Shown here piece by piece: positions 9,646 to 16,208 of a stretch of DNA of 64,000 nt. The stretch is from Flavobacterium sp. NRK F7. Its GTDB lineage: Bacteria > Bacteroidota > Bacteroidia > Flavobacteriales > Flavobacteriaceae. The notes under the pieces were generated by a model. It ran no database searches and was not told the DNA's origin. It saw nothing but the letters and a program-made list of their open reading frames with translations. A program made the translations under genes and the position numbers. Within the stretch, counting starts at the first letter, position 1. Every line of letters starts with the position of its first letter. The stretch lies in assembly GCF_024054195.1 (NCBI RefSeq), contig NZ_JAMXLB010000001.1, positions 1,977,624 through 2,041,623 on the forward strand, given 5' to 3'.

Positions 9646-11313
9646 TTAAAATTCTGCTTCTTCAAAAATAGTAATATTTTCTTTTAAAATAGGATGCCAA
9701 AATGTTATTTCTTCTGCGTGTAAATGCAATCTGTTAGATTTAGTACCATATAAATCATCGCCAATTATTGGGCAATTTAATCCTAATGCATGCGATGCAT
9801 GCACCCGTAATTGATGCGTACGTCCTGAAATAGGGAAGAAGTGGATGCGCGTTTTTCCTTCTTTTCGTTCAATCACTTTGTATTTGGTCTGTGCGGGTTT
9901 TCCATATTCATAACACACCAATTGATTGGGTCTGTTGTCTAAATCTACGCGTAGTGGCAAATCAATATACCCTTCATTGTTTCTAACGATACCGTCTAAA
10001 AGTGCAACATATCTTTTTTGAACCGTACGTTTGATAAATTGAGATTGTAGTTCTTTATAAATGGCTTCCGATTTTGCAATTAAGAGTAAACCCGAAGTAG
10101 ACATATCTAAACGATGCACAATTAAAGGACCAGTAGCTTCTGGATATACATCTTTCACTCTTTGATACACAGAATCTTTTACATTTTTTCCAGGAACTGA
10201 AAGAAACTCTGCAGGTTTATTAATTACAGCAAGATATTCATCTTCAAAAACAATTTCTATCTCTTTTCCTTCCGCAGGGTTCTCTAAAAAAGGATTGTCA
10301 TCCATAACAATTCCTTTAAGCATATGTTCCAATATAGGTTCGCACTTACTTCTACAAGCAGGATAAAATTGTTGGTGTTTTCTAATTTCCGATTTTGGTG
10401 ATTGACCCCACCAAAATTCCGCCATAGCGATAGGTGTTAAATCATTTTCAAAAGCATATTGTAATAATTTTGGAGCTGCACATTCTCCTGCGCCTGCTGG
10501 CGGATTATTATCAAATATTGCACCAATACTTTTTAGTTTTTTATTTTGATTTAGAAAGGCATATTGCTTAAATAATTGCTGTTGTAATTCACCCGATTTT
10601 TGTTTACGGATCTCTTTTAATTCCGCAATTTTATCTGAAAAAACAAGCATTTCCTTTTTCGCATCTTCTAACTGATAATTCCAGTATTTGGTCATTTTTT
10701 TGAGCAGAATACTTTCTTTTTTACTTTCTTCAGAGAGTTCGTGCTCGAATGCTTCAATTTCAGTTGGAGTAGCATTTGTAGCAAATTTTTGTCTCTTTAG
10801 ATCTCTTGCAATTTTTAATTCCTTGATTCTTTCTTTTTGATTTTGAAGGTCCTCAGTTGCTTTTTTTTGGGTCGTAGCCCAATGTTCCTGAGCCAAAAGA
10901 TAGTTACTGTCCTTTTTTAAACTTTCAATTTCTCGATTGATAGCATTTAAAACCTCTTCTTCTTTTTTGAAAAAACCATCTTGTTGTAACATATCAAAAA
11001 CAGGTGGTACAAAATAATTGAGATGATTGTTTTCGGCCAATTTTCCAGAAAAGGCCCATAAATAACCCAAGTTTTCTTCTTTGTCTTGACAAACTAAAAC
11101 CCCAAACATTTTCCCAATCACTAAACCCGTTTGGTTTTCTTGTAATCCAAAATTATGTTCAAAATCGGTTTGAGTGGTTAAGTATTCTTGTAGTTCTTTC
11201 GCAGCTAGAATACTTAATTGATGTGGTTCATAATAAAAGGGAAACGTAAATTTTACTGGTAAAGGAATACCAGATATATCGGTTTTAAAGGGTTGAAAGA
11301 ATAATTTTGACAT
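9646..11313 (-). CDS. RluA-family RNA pseudouridine synthase with long N-terminal extension
   Basis: A 555-aa protein. The catalytic domain is C-terminal: it starts at about residue 350 (IVFEDEYLAVINKPAEFLSVPG) and carries HRLDMSTSGLLL with the catalytic Asp403. The region from 1 to about 340 is unusual: a beta-rich N-terminus, a strongly charged coiled coil at about 115-250, then a conserved PPAGAGECAAPKLLQYA / FWWGQSP segment and paired cysteines in FYPACRSKC. This long architecture is known for a subgroup of RluA-like enzymes in Bacteroidota and gammaproteobacteria, of uncertain RNA target. The TATCTTTG -7 box is only 5 bp before the ATG, so the mRNA may be almost leaderless. Confidence 0.88.
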   Translation of the reverse strand: MSKLFFQPFKTDISGIPLPVKFTFPFYYEPHQLSILAAKELQEYLTTQTDFEHNFGLQENQTGLVIGKMFGVLVCQDKEENLGYLWAFSGKLAENNHLNYFVPPVFDMLQQDGFFKKEEEVLNAINREIESLKKDSNYLLAQEHWATTQKKATEDLQNQKERIKELKIARDLKRQKFATNATPTEIEAFEHELSEESKKESILLKKMTKYWNYQLEDAKKEMLVFSDKIAELKEIRKQKSGELQQQLFKQYAFLNQNKKLKSIGAIFDNNPPAGAGECAAPKLLQYAFENDLTPIAMAEFWWGQSPKSEIRKHQQFYPACRSKCEPILEHMLKGIVMDDNPFLENPAEGKEIEIVFEDEYLAVINKPAEFLSVPGKNVKDSVYQRVKDVYPEATGPLIVHRLDMSTSGLLLIAKSEAIYKELQSQFIKRTVQKRYVALLDGIVRNNEGYIDLPLRVDLDNRPNQLVCYEYGKPAQTKYKVIERKEGKTRIHFFPISGRTHQLRVHASHALGLNCPIIGDDLYGTKSNRLHLHAEEITFWHPILKENITIFEEAEF

Positions 11314-11317
11314 GGAG

Positions 11318-11325
11318 CAAAGATA
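11318..11325 (-). promoter_or_regulatory. -7 box immediately before the pseudouridine synthase start
   Basis: Minus-strand TATCTTTG ends 5 bp before the ATG at 11313. With the usual 5-7 bp spacing, transcription would start at or within the start codon. No good TTG is present at the -33 position. Confidence 0.45.
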
Positions 11326-11337
11326 CTTTGTAAAAGT

Positions 11338-11368
11338 AAAAATCCATTGCGAAGCACAATGGATTTTT
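11338..11368 (-). terminator. Rho-independent terminator of the acyl-CoA carboxylase gene
   Basis: Arms AATCCATTG (11341-11349) and CAATGGATT (11357-11365) surround a 7-nt loop and are flanked by A- and T-runs. The hairpin lies directly downstream of the stop at 11392 on the minus strand. Confidence 0.8.
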
Positions 11369-11391
11369 TAAATTTAATTTTTTTTATTTGG

Positions 11392-13035
11392 TTACACCTG
11401 AATTACTCCTAAATTAAACGGTTTTTCAATAGGAGCGTGGTTAGCTGCTTCAATTCCCATGGAAATCCAGGTACGTGTCTCTAGAGGATCAATAATGGCA
11501 TCGGTCCATAAACGCGCGGCTGCATAATAAGGCGATACTTGAGCATCGTAACGCGCTTTTATTTTATCAAATAATTCTTGCTCCACTTTTTCATCTACAA
11601 TTTTGCCTTGTTTTTTAAGCGAAGCCGCTTCAATTTGCATCAAAACTTTGGCCGCTTGGGCACCACCCATTACCGCTAATTCTGCACTTGGCCATGCAAA
11701 AATTAAACGTGGATCATAGGCTTTTCCACACATGGCATAATTACCAGCACCATATGAATTACCAACGATGACTGTAAATTTGGGTACCACCGAATTCGAA
11801 ACTGCATTTACCATTTTAGCACCATCTTTAATAATTCCTCCATGTTCTGATTTACTACCCACCATAAAACCCGTTACATCTTGTAAAAAGACTAATGGAA
11901 TTTTCTTTTGGTTACAATTGGCAATAAAACGAGTGGCTTTATCTGCAGAATCGGAATAGATTACACCACCAAACTGCATTTCGCTAGGTTTTGTTTTCGC
12001 ACCAGTTGTTTTTACTATTTTACGTTGGTTGGCCACAATTCCTACTGCCCAACCATCGATACGAGCATATCCGGTAATGATGGTTTGTCCGTAACCGGCT
12101 TTATATTCGTCAAACTCAGAATTATCCACTAATCGACTGATGATTTCCATCATATCGTATTGTTCGTTGCGTGCTTTTGGTAAAATACCATATATTTCTT
12201 TTGGATCAAGAGCTGGTTTTTCAGGTTTTACCCGATTGTATCCTGCTTTTTCAAAATCGCCCATTTTGCTTACCACACTTTTAATGCGGTCTAAAGCAGC
12301 TGCATCATCTTTAGCTTTAAAATCGGTTACTCCCGAAATTTCACAGTGTGTTGTGGCACCACCTAAAGTTTCATTGTCTATGCTTTCGCCAATGGCTGCT
12401 TTTACTAAGTAACTTCCCGCAAGGAAAATACTACCGGTTTTATCTACAATTAAAGCTTCGTCACTCATAATAGGTAAATACGCACCACCCGCCACGCAGC
12501 TTCCCATTACAGCTGCAATTTGGGTAATTCCCATGCTGCTCATGATAGCGTTATTACGAAAAATACGACCGAAGTGTTCTTTATCTGGAAAGATTTCGTC
12601 TTGCATGGGTAAATACACACCAGCAGAATCTACTAAATAAATGATTGGTAATCTATTTTCAATTGCAATTTCTTGCGCTCTTAAATTCTTTTTACCTGTA
12701 ATAGGAAACCAAGCACCCGCTTTAACAGTTGCATCGTTTGCCACTACAATGCATTGTTTCCCTTGGATATACCCCATTTTTACCACCACACCACCAGAAG
12801 GACATCCGCCATGTTCTTCATACATACCATCACCCACAAAAGCACCTATTTCGATGCTTTTTGCTTTATCATCTAATAAATAATCGATACGTTCACGAGC
12901 GGTCATTTTACCTTCTTCATGTAATTTATCGATACGTTTTTGGCCACCGCCTAATTTTACTTTAGCAAAGCGTTGTTTTAAATCGGAAAGGAGTAATTTA
13001 TTATGGTCTTCGTTTTTATTGAACTGTAAATCCAT
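11392..13035 (-). CDS. Acyl-CoA carboxylase, carboxyltransferase (beta) subunit, methylcrotonyl/propionyl-CoA type
   Basis: A 547-aa biotin-dependent carboxyltransferase with two crotonase-fold halves. The N-half has GKMTARERIDYLLD and VVANDATVKAGAWFP; the oxyanion-hole glycines lie in AVMGSCVAGGAYLPIMSDE. The C-half has FLQDVTGFMVG and NSYGAGNYAMCGKAYDPR. The SAGVYLPMQDEIFPD segment and the length fit methylcrotonyl-CoA carboxylase beta better than propionyl-CoA or acetyl-CoA enzymes, which would place it in leucine breakdown, but the acyl specificity is inferred. The biotin carboxylase/BCCP partner is not in the window. It is a single-gene unit with its own terminator. Confidence 0.93.
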   Translation of the reverse strand: MDLQFNKNEDHNKLLLSDLKQRFAKVKLGGGQKRIDKLHEEGKMTARERIDYLLDDKAKSIEIGAFVGDGMYEEHGGCPSGGVVVKMGYIQGKQCIVVANDATVKAGAWFPITGKKNLRAQEIAIENRLPIIYLVDSAGVYLPMQDEIFPDKEHFGRIFRNNAIMSSMGITQIAAVMGSCVAGGAYLPIMSDEALIVDKTGSIFLAGSYLVKAAIGESIDNETLGGATTHCEISGVTDFKAKDDAAALDRIKSVVSKMGDFEKAGYNRVKPEKPALDPKEIYGILPKARNEQYDMMEIISRLVDNSEFDEYKAGYGQTIITGYARIDGWAVGIVANQRKIVKTTGAKTKPSEMQFGGVIYSDSADKATRFIANCNQKKIPLVFLQDVTGFMVGSKSEHGGIIKDGAKMVNAVSNSVVPKFTVIVGNSYGAGNYAMCGKAYDPRLIFAWPSAELAVMGGAQAAKVLMQIEAASLKKQGKIVDEKVEQELFDKIKARYDAQVSPYYAAARLWTDAIIDPLETRTWISMGIEAANHAPIEKPFNLGVIQV

Positions 13036-13089
13036 GAGTGACTAGTTGTTGTTTTTTTATTGGTTCGCTAAAGTACAAAAAGAAAAGTT

Positions 13090-13173
13090 GAAAGTCAAAA
13101 GTCAAAAGTCAAAAGTCAAAAGTCGAAAGTCAAAGGTCGAAAGTCAAAAGTCGAAAGTCAAAAGTCGAAAGAC
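13090..13173. repeat. Tandem heptamer repeat, 12 copies of (G/A)AAAGTC
   Basis: Twelve consecutive 7-bp units fill 84 bp: the first five are GAAAGTC then AAAAGTC x4, after which GAAAGTC and AAAAGTC alternate, with single changes AAAGGTC and GAAAGAC. It lies between the 5' end of the carboxylase gene and the 3' end of the HTH gene. The heptamer period keeps no reading frame and is likely to vary in copy number by replication slippage. Confidence 0.9.
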
Positions 13174-13197
13174 ATATTATTTAGGATATCCTTTCTT

Positions 13198-13524
13198 TTA
13201 CGCTTTTAACTTCATTAATAAGTCGTTTTGAATTTGCAATACTTTTATGGTTTCTTTTAACGCTTCAATTTCATCTTTTTTAGGCTCTTTGACTGTGAAA
13301 GTTGCGGGTAATTGATTCGCTATATCCTGAAAAAAATTATGTTGTAAAGCATGGCATAATTCAATTAAAATACCTGTTTGAATACTACTGTTTTGGGTAT
13401 ATTTTAAGATAGAAACTGCGTCTCTATGGATTTCTCTCCCTAATGCCGACTTATTGATCTTATTTTTTGAGATAAAATCGTTTAATAATTTACCTGTATT
13501 GATATTATTTTTACCTTTTTTCAT
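13198..13524 (-). CDS. Small HTH transcriptional regulator-like protein with C-terminal coiled coil
   Basis: A 108-aa protein. Residues about 8-65 look like a Cro/C1-type helix-turn-helix (GKLLNDFISKNKINKSALGREIHRDA followed by TGILIELCHALQHNFF), the recognition helix probably being SALGREIHRD. Residues about 83-108 form a short leucine/isoleucine heptad coiled coil (EIEALKETIKVLQIQNDLL), suggesting dimerisation. The start is a clear ATG. Immediately upstream lies an array of seven palindromic boxes at 21-bp spacing (13534-13670), the obvious candidate binding sites, so autoregulation and control of the divergent small genes are likely. I do not recognise a named family. Confidence 0.75.
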   Translation of the reverse strand: MKKGKNNINTGKLLNDFISKNKINKSALGREIHRDAVSILKYTQNSSIQTGILIELCHALQHNFFQDIANQLPATFTVKEPKKDEIEALKETIKVLQIQNDLLMKLKA

Positions 13525-13533
13525 GTGTTTATT

Positions 13534-13670
13534 TACTTTTATATTCTATTTTAATACTAAAGGTAATAAATAATATACTTAAAGTAAAAAAATAAATACT
13601 TTAAGTAACTAATTTTTAAATATAAGTATATAAAAATTTATTAAAAGTAAATAATTGTTTACTTTTAGTA
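13534..13670. promoter_or_regulatory. Array of seven 11-bp palindromic boxes (TACTTWAAGTA) at exact 21-bp period
   Basis: Boxes start at 13534, 13555, 13576, 13597, 13618, 13639 and 13660, each exactly 21 bp from the last. They read TACTTTTATAT, TACTAAAGGTA, TACTTAAAGTA, TACTTTAAGTA, AAATATAAGTA, TATTAAAAGTA and TACTTTTAGTA. The consensus is a near-perfect palindrome; the 10-bp spacers are AT-rich and not conserved. The array fills the whole divergent region between the HTH gene (ATG at 13524) and a small membrane-protein gene (ATG at 13672). Two-turn spacing puts all boxes on one DNA face, as in operator arrays or iterons. Confidence 0.85.
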
Positions 13671-13671
13671 A

Positions 13672-13791
13672 ATGAAAATAAGTAAAATGCTTTTTAAAAA
13701 TAAATTTGAAAAAGTTGCAATAATAGTTTGTCTATTTCTGTTTTTCGGACTTTTATTAGCTAATATCTCAGAAAGATTTCGTTTTTACTGA
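13672..13791 (+). CDS. Tiny single-pass membrane peptide (39 aa), candidate
   Basis: Starting at the ATG that directly follows the last box of the operator array, this frame encodes MKISKMLFKNKFEKVAIIV and then a hydrophobic run CLFLFFGLLLANI, ending with SERFRFY. The basic N-terminus (5 Lys in 14 residues) plus one membrane helix is typical of small membrane peptides. No homologue is recognised and the gene is supported only by its position behind the array, so it may be a leader peptide, a toxin-like peptide or not translated. Confidence 0.4.
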   Translation: MKISKMLFKNKFEKVAIIVCLFLFFGLLLANISERFRFY

Positions 13792-13819
13792 ATTTAGATG
13801 TTTTTATCAAATTGGTATA

Positions 13820-13996
13820 ATGAGTTCTTATTTATTGCTGTTAATTTGCTTACTTTGGAGTGGCGTTAATGCTCTTTTTATATTTTATGAAAAATACGAC
13901 AATAAAAAGAGACAATGGTTGTGGATAGCAATTACACTATTACCCATTTTGTTTTTTGGATTTATTTTTTTAGCTATTTTTTTTGATCAGGTATAA
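13820..13996 (+). CDS. Small two-helix membrane protein (58 aa), candidate
   Basis: A 58-codon frame beginning MSSYLLLLICLLWSGVNALF with two hydrophobic segments (about residues 3-22 and 35-54) separated by a charged loop EKYDNKKRQW. It follows the 39-aa frame by 28 bp on the same strand and could be cotranscribed with it. The composition and the two-helix pattern are more protein-like than random AT-rich sequence. I do not recognise a family; together with the regulator and the array it would form a compact small-gene locus. Confidence 0.5.
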   Translation: MSSYLLLLICLLWSGVNALFIFYEKYDNKKRQWLWIAITLLPILFFGFIFLAIFFDQV

Positions 13997-14075
13997 GTAG
14001 AACGCATCTTTAAAAATTGTTTTATCAAACGAAAAAGATATATTTACTTTTACAAAGTGTACTAAATAAGAAGAT

Positions 14076-14843
14076 ATGAATACCATTACCAAAATAAATC
14101 TTTCAAAGTTGAGAAAATGCAACCAGTATTGGGAAGATATGCCTGAAAATGCGAAAGGGAGATTGTGTTTACAATGTAACCATACTATTATTGATTTTAG
14201 AAAAAGTACAGATGCAGAAATTGCACAAGCCCATATATTTTCAGAAGATAAAGTTTGTGGTTTATATAATAAAGAACAGTTGGAATTTGCCTCATCAGCT
14301 AACAAAGGGAGAAAGGGAACGCGTTGGAAGGCCTTTTATATAGGACTATTTAGTTTTTTAAGTTGGAATACTTTAGGACAAGAAAAAAGCGATGAAGTAA
14401 AGGTTGAACAAACCGATAAGAAGCTAAGCATAAACCCTAACATAACAGTAAAAAAGCAAGATCAGGATAGTTCGATAGTTAAAGAAATGATATTTATATC
14501 AGGTACTATTACTGATGAAAAAGGACTAGTACTTCCTGGAGCTTATGTCATAGTTAAAGGTACTGATATAGGAGCAAATTCTGATGAGAATGGTTTTTAT
14601 AAATTAAATTTATCAGATGTAATTGAATCACTTGAAAAAGTTAATCTAGTATTTGGATATTTGGGTTATGAACAAATTTTATGGTCTCAAGATAAAACTT
14701 ATTTTGAAGAAATAAAAGATGTAAAAGTCAATGTACAATTTACAGAAACAGTTGAATTATCTGTTTTTTCTATTTATGGAGTAAAAGCACCCCTTCATAA
14801 AAGAGTGTGGTATAAAATAAGAAATGTTTTTCGAAAGAAATAA
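14076..14843 (+). CDS. Membrane protein with N-terminal Cys cluster and C-terminal carboxypeptidase-regulatory-like domain
   Basis: A 255-aa protein. The N-terminal cytoplasmic part has cysteines in LRKCNQYW, GRLCLQCNHTIIDF and EDKVCGLYN, a pattern (C-x16-C-x2-C ... C) suggestive of a metal site. A single membrane helix follows at about residues 87-104 (AFYIGLFSFLSWNTLG). The C-terminal domain (about 145-230) is a carboxypeptidase-regulatory/CarbopepD_reg-like beta-sandwich (ISGTITDEKGLVLPGAYVIVKGT). I know this architecture only as an uncharacterised flavobacterial family. A hairpin terminator follows. It may belong with the small membrane genes upstream, but there is a 79-bp gap. Confidence 0.8.
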   Translation: MNTITKINLSKLRKCNQYWEDMPENAKGRLCLQCNHTIIDFRKSTDAEIAQAHIFSEDKVCGLYNKEQLEFASSANKGRKGTRWKAFYIGLFSFLSWNTLGQEKSDEVKVEQTDKKLSINPNITVKKQDQDSSIVKEMIFISGTITDEKGLVLPGAYVIVKGTDIGANSDENGFYKLNLSDVIESLEKVNLVFGYLGYEQILWSQDKTYFEEIKDVKVNVQFTETVELSVFSIYGVKAPLHKRVWYKIRNVFRKK

Positions 14844-14852
14844 TAAAAAAAA

Positions 14853-14884
14853 CACTTTACTTATTTTTAAAGTAAAGTGCTTTT
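14853..14884. terminator. Bidirectional terminator between convergent genes
   Basis: CACTTTACT (14853-14861) pairs with AGTAAAGTG (14871-14879); an A-run lies to the left and T-residues to the right. Confidence 0.75.
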
Positions 14885-14906
14885 ATACTATAATTGTAGA
14901 GAAAAA

Positions 14907-15317
14907 TTAAATCTTTCTATTATTTTGTCTTTGTTTAAAAAGGAATAGATTTTCTTGGTTAATAGTACCATTATAATCCACTACATTATTCATAAATAAG
15001 AGTTGGATAATCTCTTTAAAATTTTTGTCAATTAACAAGGTAGATTCAATTGTAACCTCATTTTTTGGAAACACTATTTTTACAAAATCATCATCTAGAT
15101 AAGAGATGGTATTGTTGTTGTTAATTTCGATATAAATCAATTCTGTTTTAGTGTCTAGTTTAAAAAGAGACAATTCACTTCCCATTTTTCTTTTGTCAAA
15201 ATCAAAAACACTTTTTTTATCGGCTAATACTTTACCTTTTTTAAAATCGATATCTTGTGAATATACTGTAATGCTTAGTAAAAGCATCGTTAACAATAGC
15301 ATGTAATTTTTTCTCAT
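14907..15317 (-). CDS. Exported protein of unknown function (136 aa)
   Basis: It begins with a signal peptide (MRKNYMLLLTMLLLSITVYSQ) and continues as a small, beta-rich, lysine- and asparagine-rich domain (DIDFKKGKVLADKKSVFDFDKR ... IYIEINNNNTISYLDDDFVKIVFP). The SQ cleavage context is typical of flavobacterial exported proteins. No lipobox and no sorting domain is seen, so a periplasmic location is most likely. I do not recognise a family. The terminator of the convergent gene serves it too. Confidence 0.75.
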   Translation of the reverse strand: MRKNYMLLLTMLLLSITVYSQDIDFKKGKVLADKKSVFDFDKRKMGSELSLFKLDTKTELIYIEINNNNTISYLDDDFVKIVFPKNEVTIESTLLIDKNFKEIIQLLFMNNVVDYNGTINQENLFLFKQRQNNRKI

Positions 15318-15650
15318 GGGTTAATAGGGGTTAATATCTTTTTTTTCGGAGTGCAAAATTAATCCATTTAATTGAAATAAAACAATTGATTTTTAGTACT
15401 ATAAGAAGTTTTTTGCTTTTTTAATTAGCAATATACTAGTCTACAAATTGTAGGAGTATGGATACAGTAGAGATATGTATTTTATGTTGTGTAAAATGTT
15501 TTATTTTGGTTAATTTATTAGTAATTTAAAAAAAATGCAGCGCGTTAGTTTTAGAAATTAATAGAAACCAAAGATTCTCATTTGAATTTAAATTATATTT
15601 GAAACGAATCTCTTTCAATTCTTTACAAATACCAATTAATAATTCTAGTA
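15318..15650. other. 333-bp intergenic region, nothing convincing
   Basis: AT-rich DNA between divergent genes. It must hold the promoters of the exported-protein gene and of the GNAT gene. I see no strong inverted repeat, no RNA-like element and no credible gene; a 23-codon Cys-rich frame near 15459 has no other support. Confidence 0.6.
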
Positions 15651-16166
15651 ATGCATACCGAATACTCATTTAGAAAAGCTCAAATTAGTGACATTCCTGA
15701 AATATGGCTCATACTTCAAAAAGCCATTCAAAGAAGAAAGGAAGAAGGGAGTAAGCAATGGCAGGATGGTTATCCCAATCCTGAAGTTATCCAAAATGAT
15801 ATTGAGAAAGAAATCGGATTTGTGTTAACCGACAATCAAAAAATCATAGGTTATACAGCTGTTTTAATTAATGACGAACCCGAATATGCTAGAATAGAAG
15901 GGAAGTGGGTTACCAATGCGGATTTTGTGGTATTTCATCGTGTGGCTATTTCAGAAGACTATTTAGGCAAAGGTTTGGCTAAAATAATGATAGGTTATAT
16001 AGAAGATTATGCTTTGGAAAACCAAATCTATAGTGTAAAAGCCGATACCAACTTTGATAACCATGCTATGATGGCTATTTTTGATCGATTAGGTTATGTA
16101 TATTGTGGGGAAGTGTATTTTAGAGGAAGTGCTCGAAGAGCTTATGAGAAAGTATTGTCTAAATAA
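15651..16166 (+). CDS. GNAT-family N-acetyltransferase
   Basis: A 171-aa single-domain GNAT protein. The start resembles the family (YSFRKAQISDIPEIWLILQKAI), the central strand is VVFHRVAISEDYLGKGLAKIMIGYIEDYA with the acetyl-CoA pyrophosphate-binding loop in a degenerate Q/RxxGxG/A form (DYLGKGLA, about residues 103-110), and the C-terminal part has NFDNHAMMAIFDRLGYVYCGEVYF. The acceptor substrate cannot be predicted. It is a single gene ended by an inverted repeat shared with the convergent gene. Confidence 0.92.
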   Translation: MHTEYSFRKAQISDIPEIWLILQKAIQRRKEEGSKQWQDGYPNPEVIQNDIEKEIGFVLTDNQKIIGYTAVLINDEPEYARIEGKWVTNADFVVFHRVAISEDYLGKGLAKIMIGYIEDYALENQIYSVKADTNFDNHAMMAIFDRLGYVYCGEVYFRGSARRAYEKVLSK

Positions 16167-16198
16167 CTAACATCTCTATCTTAAAATAGAGATGTTAG
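16167..16198. terminator. Inverted repeat between convergent genes
   Basis: CTAACATCTCTAT (16167-16179) is the exact reverse complement of ATAGAGATGTTAG (16186-16198), with a 6-nt loop. There is no T-run, so termination may be weak, but the 13-bp stem directly follows the GNAT stop. Confidence 0.6.
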
Positions 16199-16208
16199 TG
16201 TATTGCTA

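Noticed and set aside
11768..12965. Plus-strand frames of 63-90 codons inside the carboxylase gene
   Set aside because: They are antisense shadows of a conserved enzyme, with no independent signals.
13090..13173. Heptamer repeat as a CRISPR array or transposon end
   Set aside because: There are no spacers between the units, no inverted repeats, no target-site duplication and no transposase.
13046..13231. A plus-strand frame encoding repeated KVKSQKSK
   Set aside because: It is only the translation of the heptamer DNA repeat.
15459..15530. A 23-codon Cys-rich frame
   Set aside because: It has no promoter box, no terminator and no conservation that could be judged; chance in AT-rich DNA is likely.
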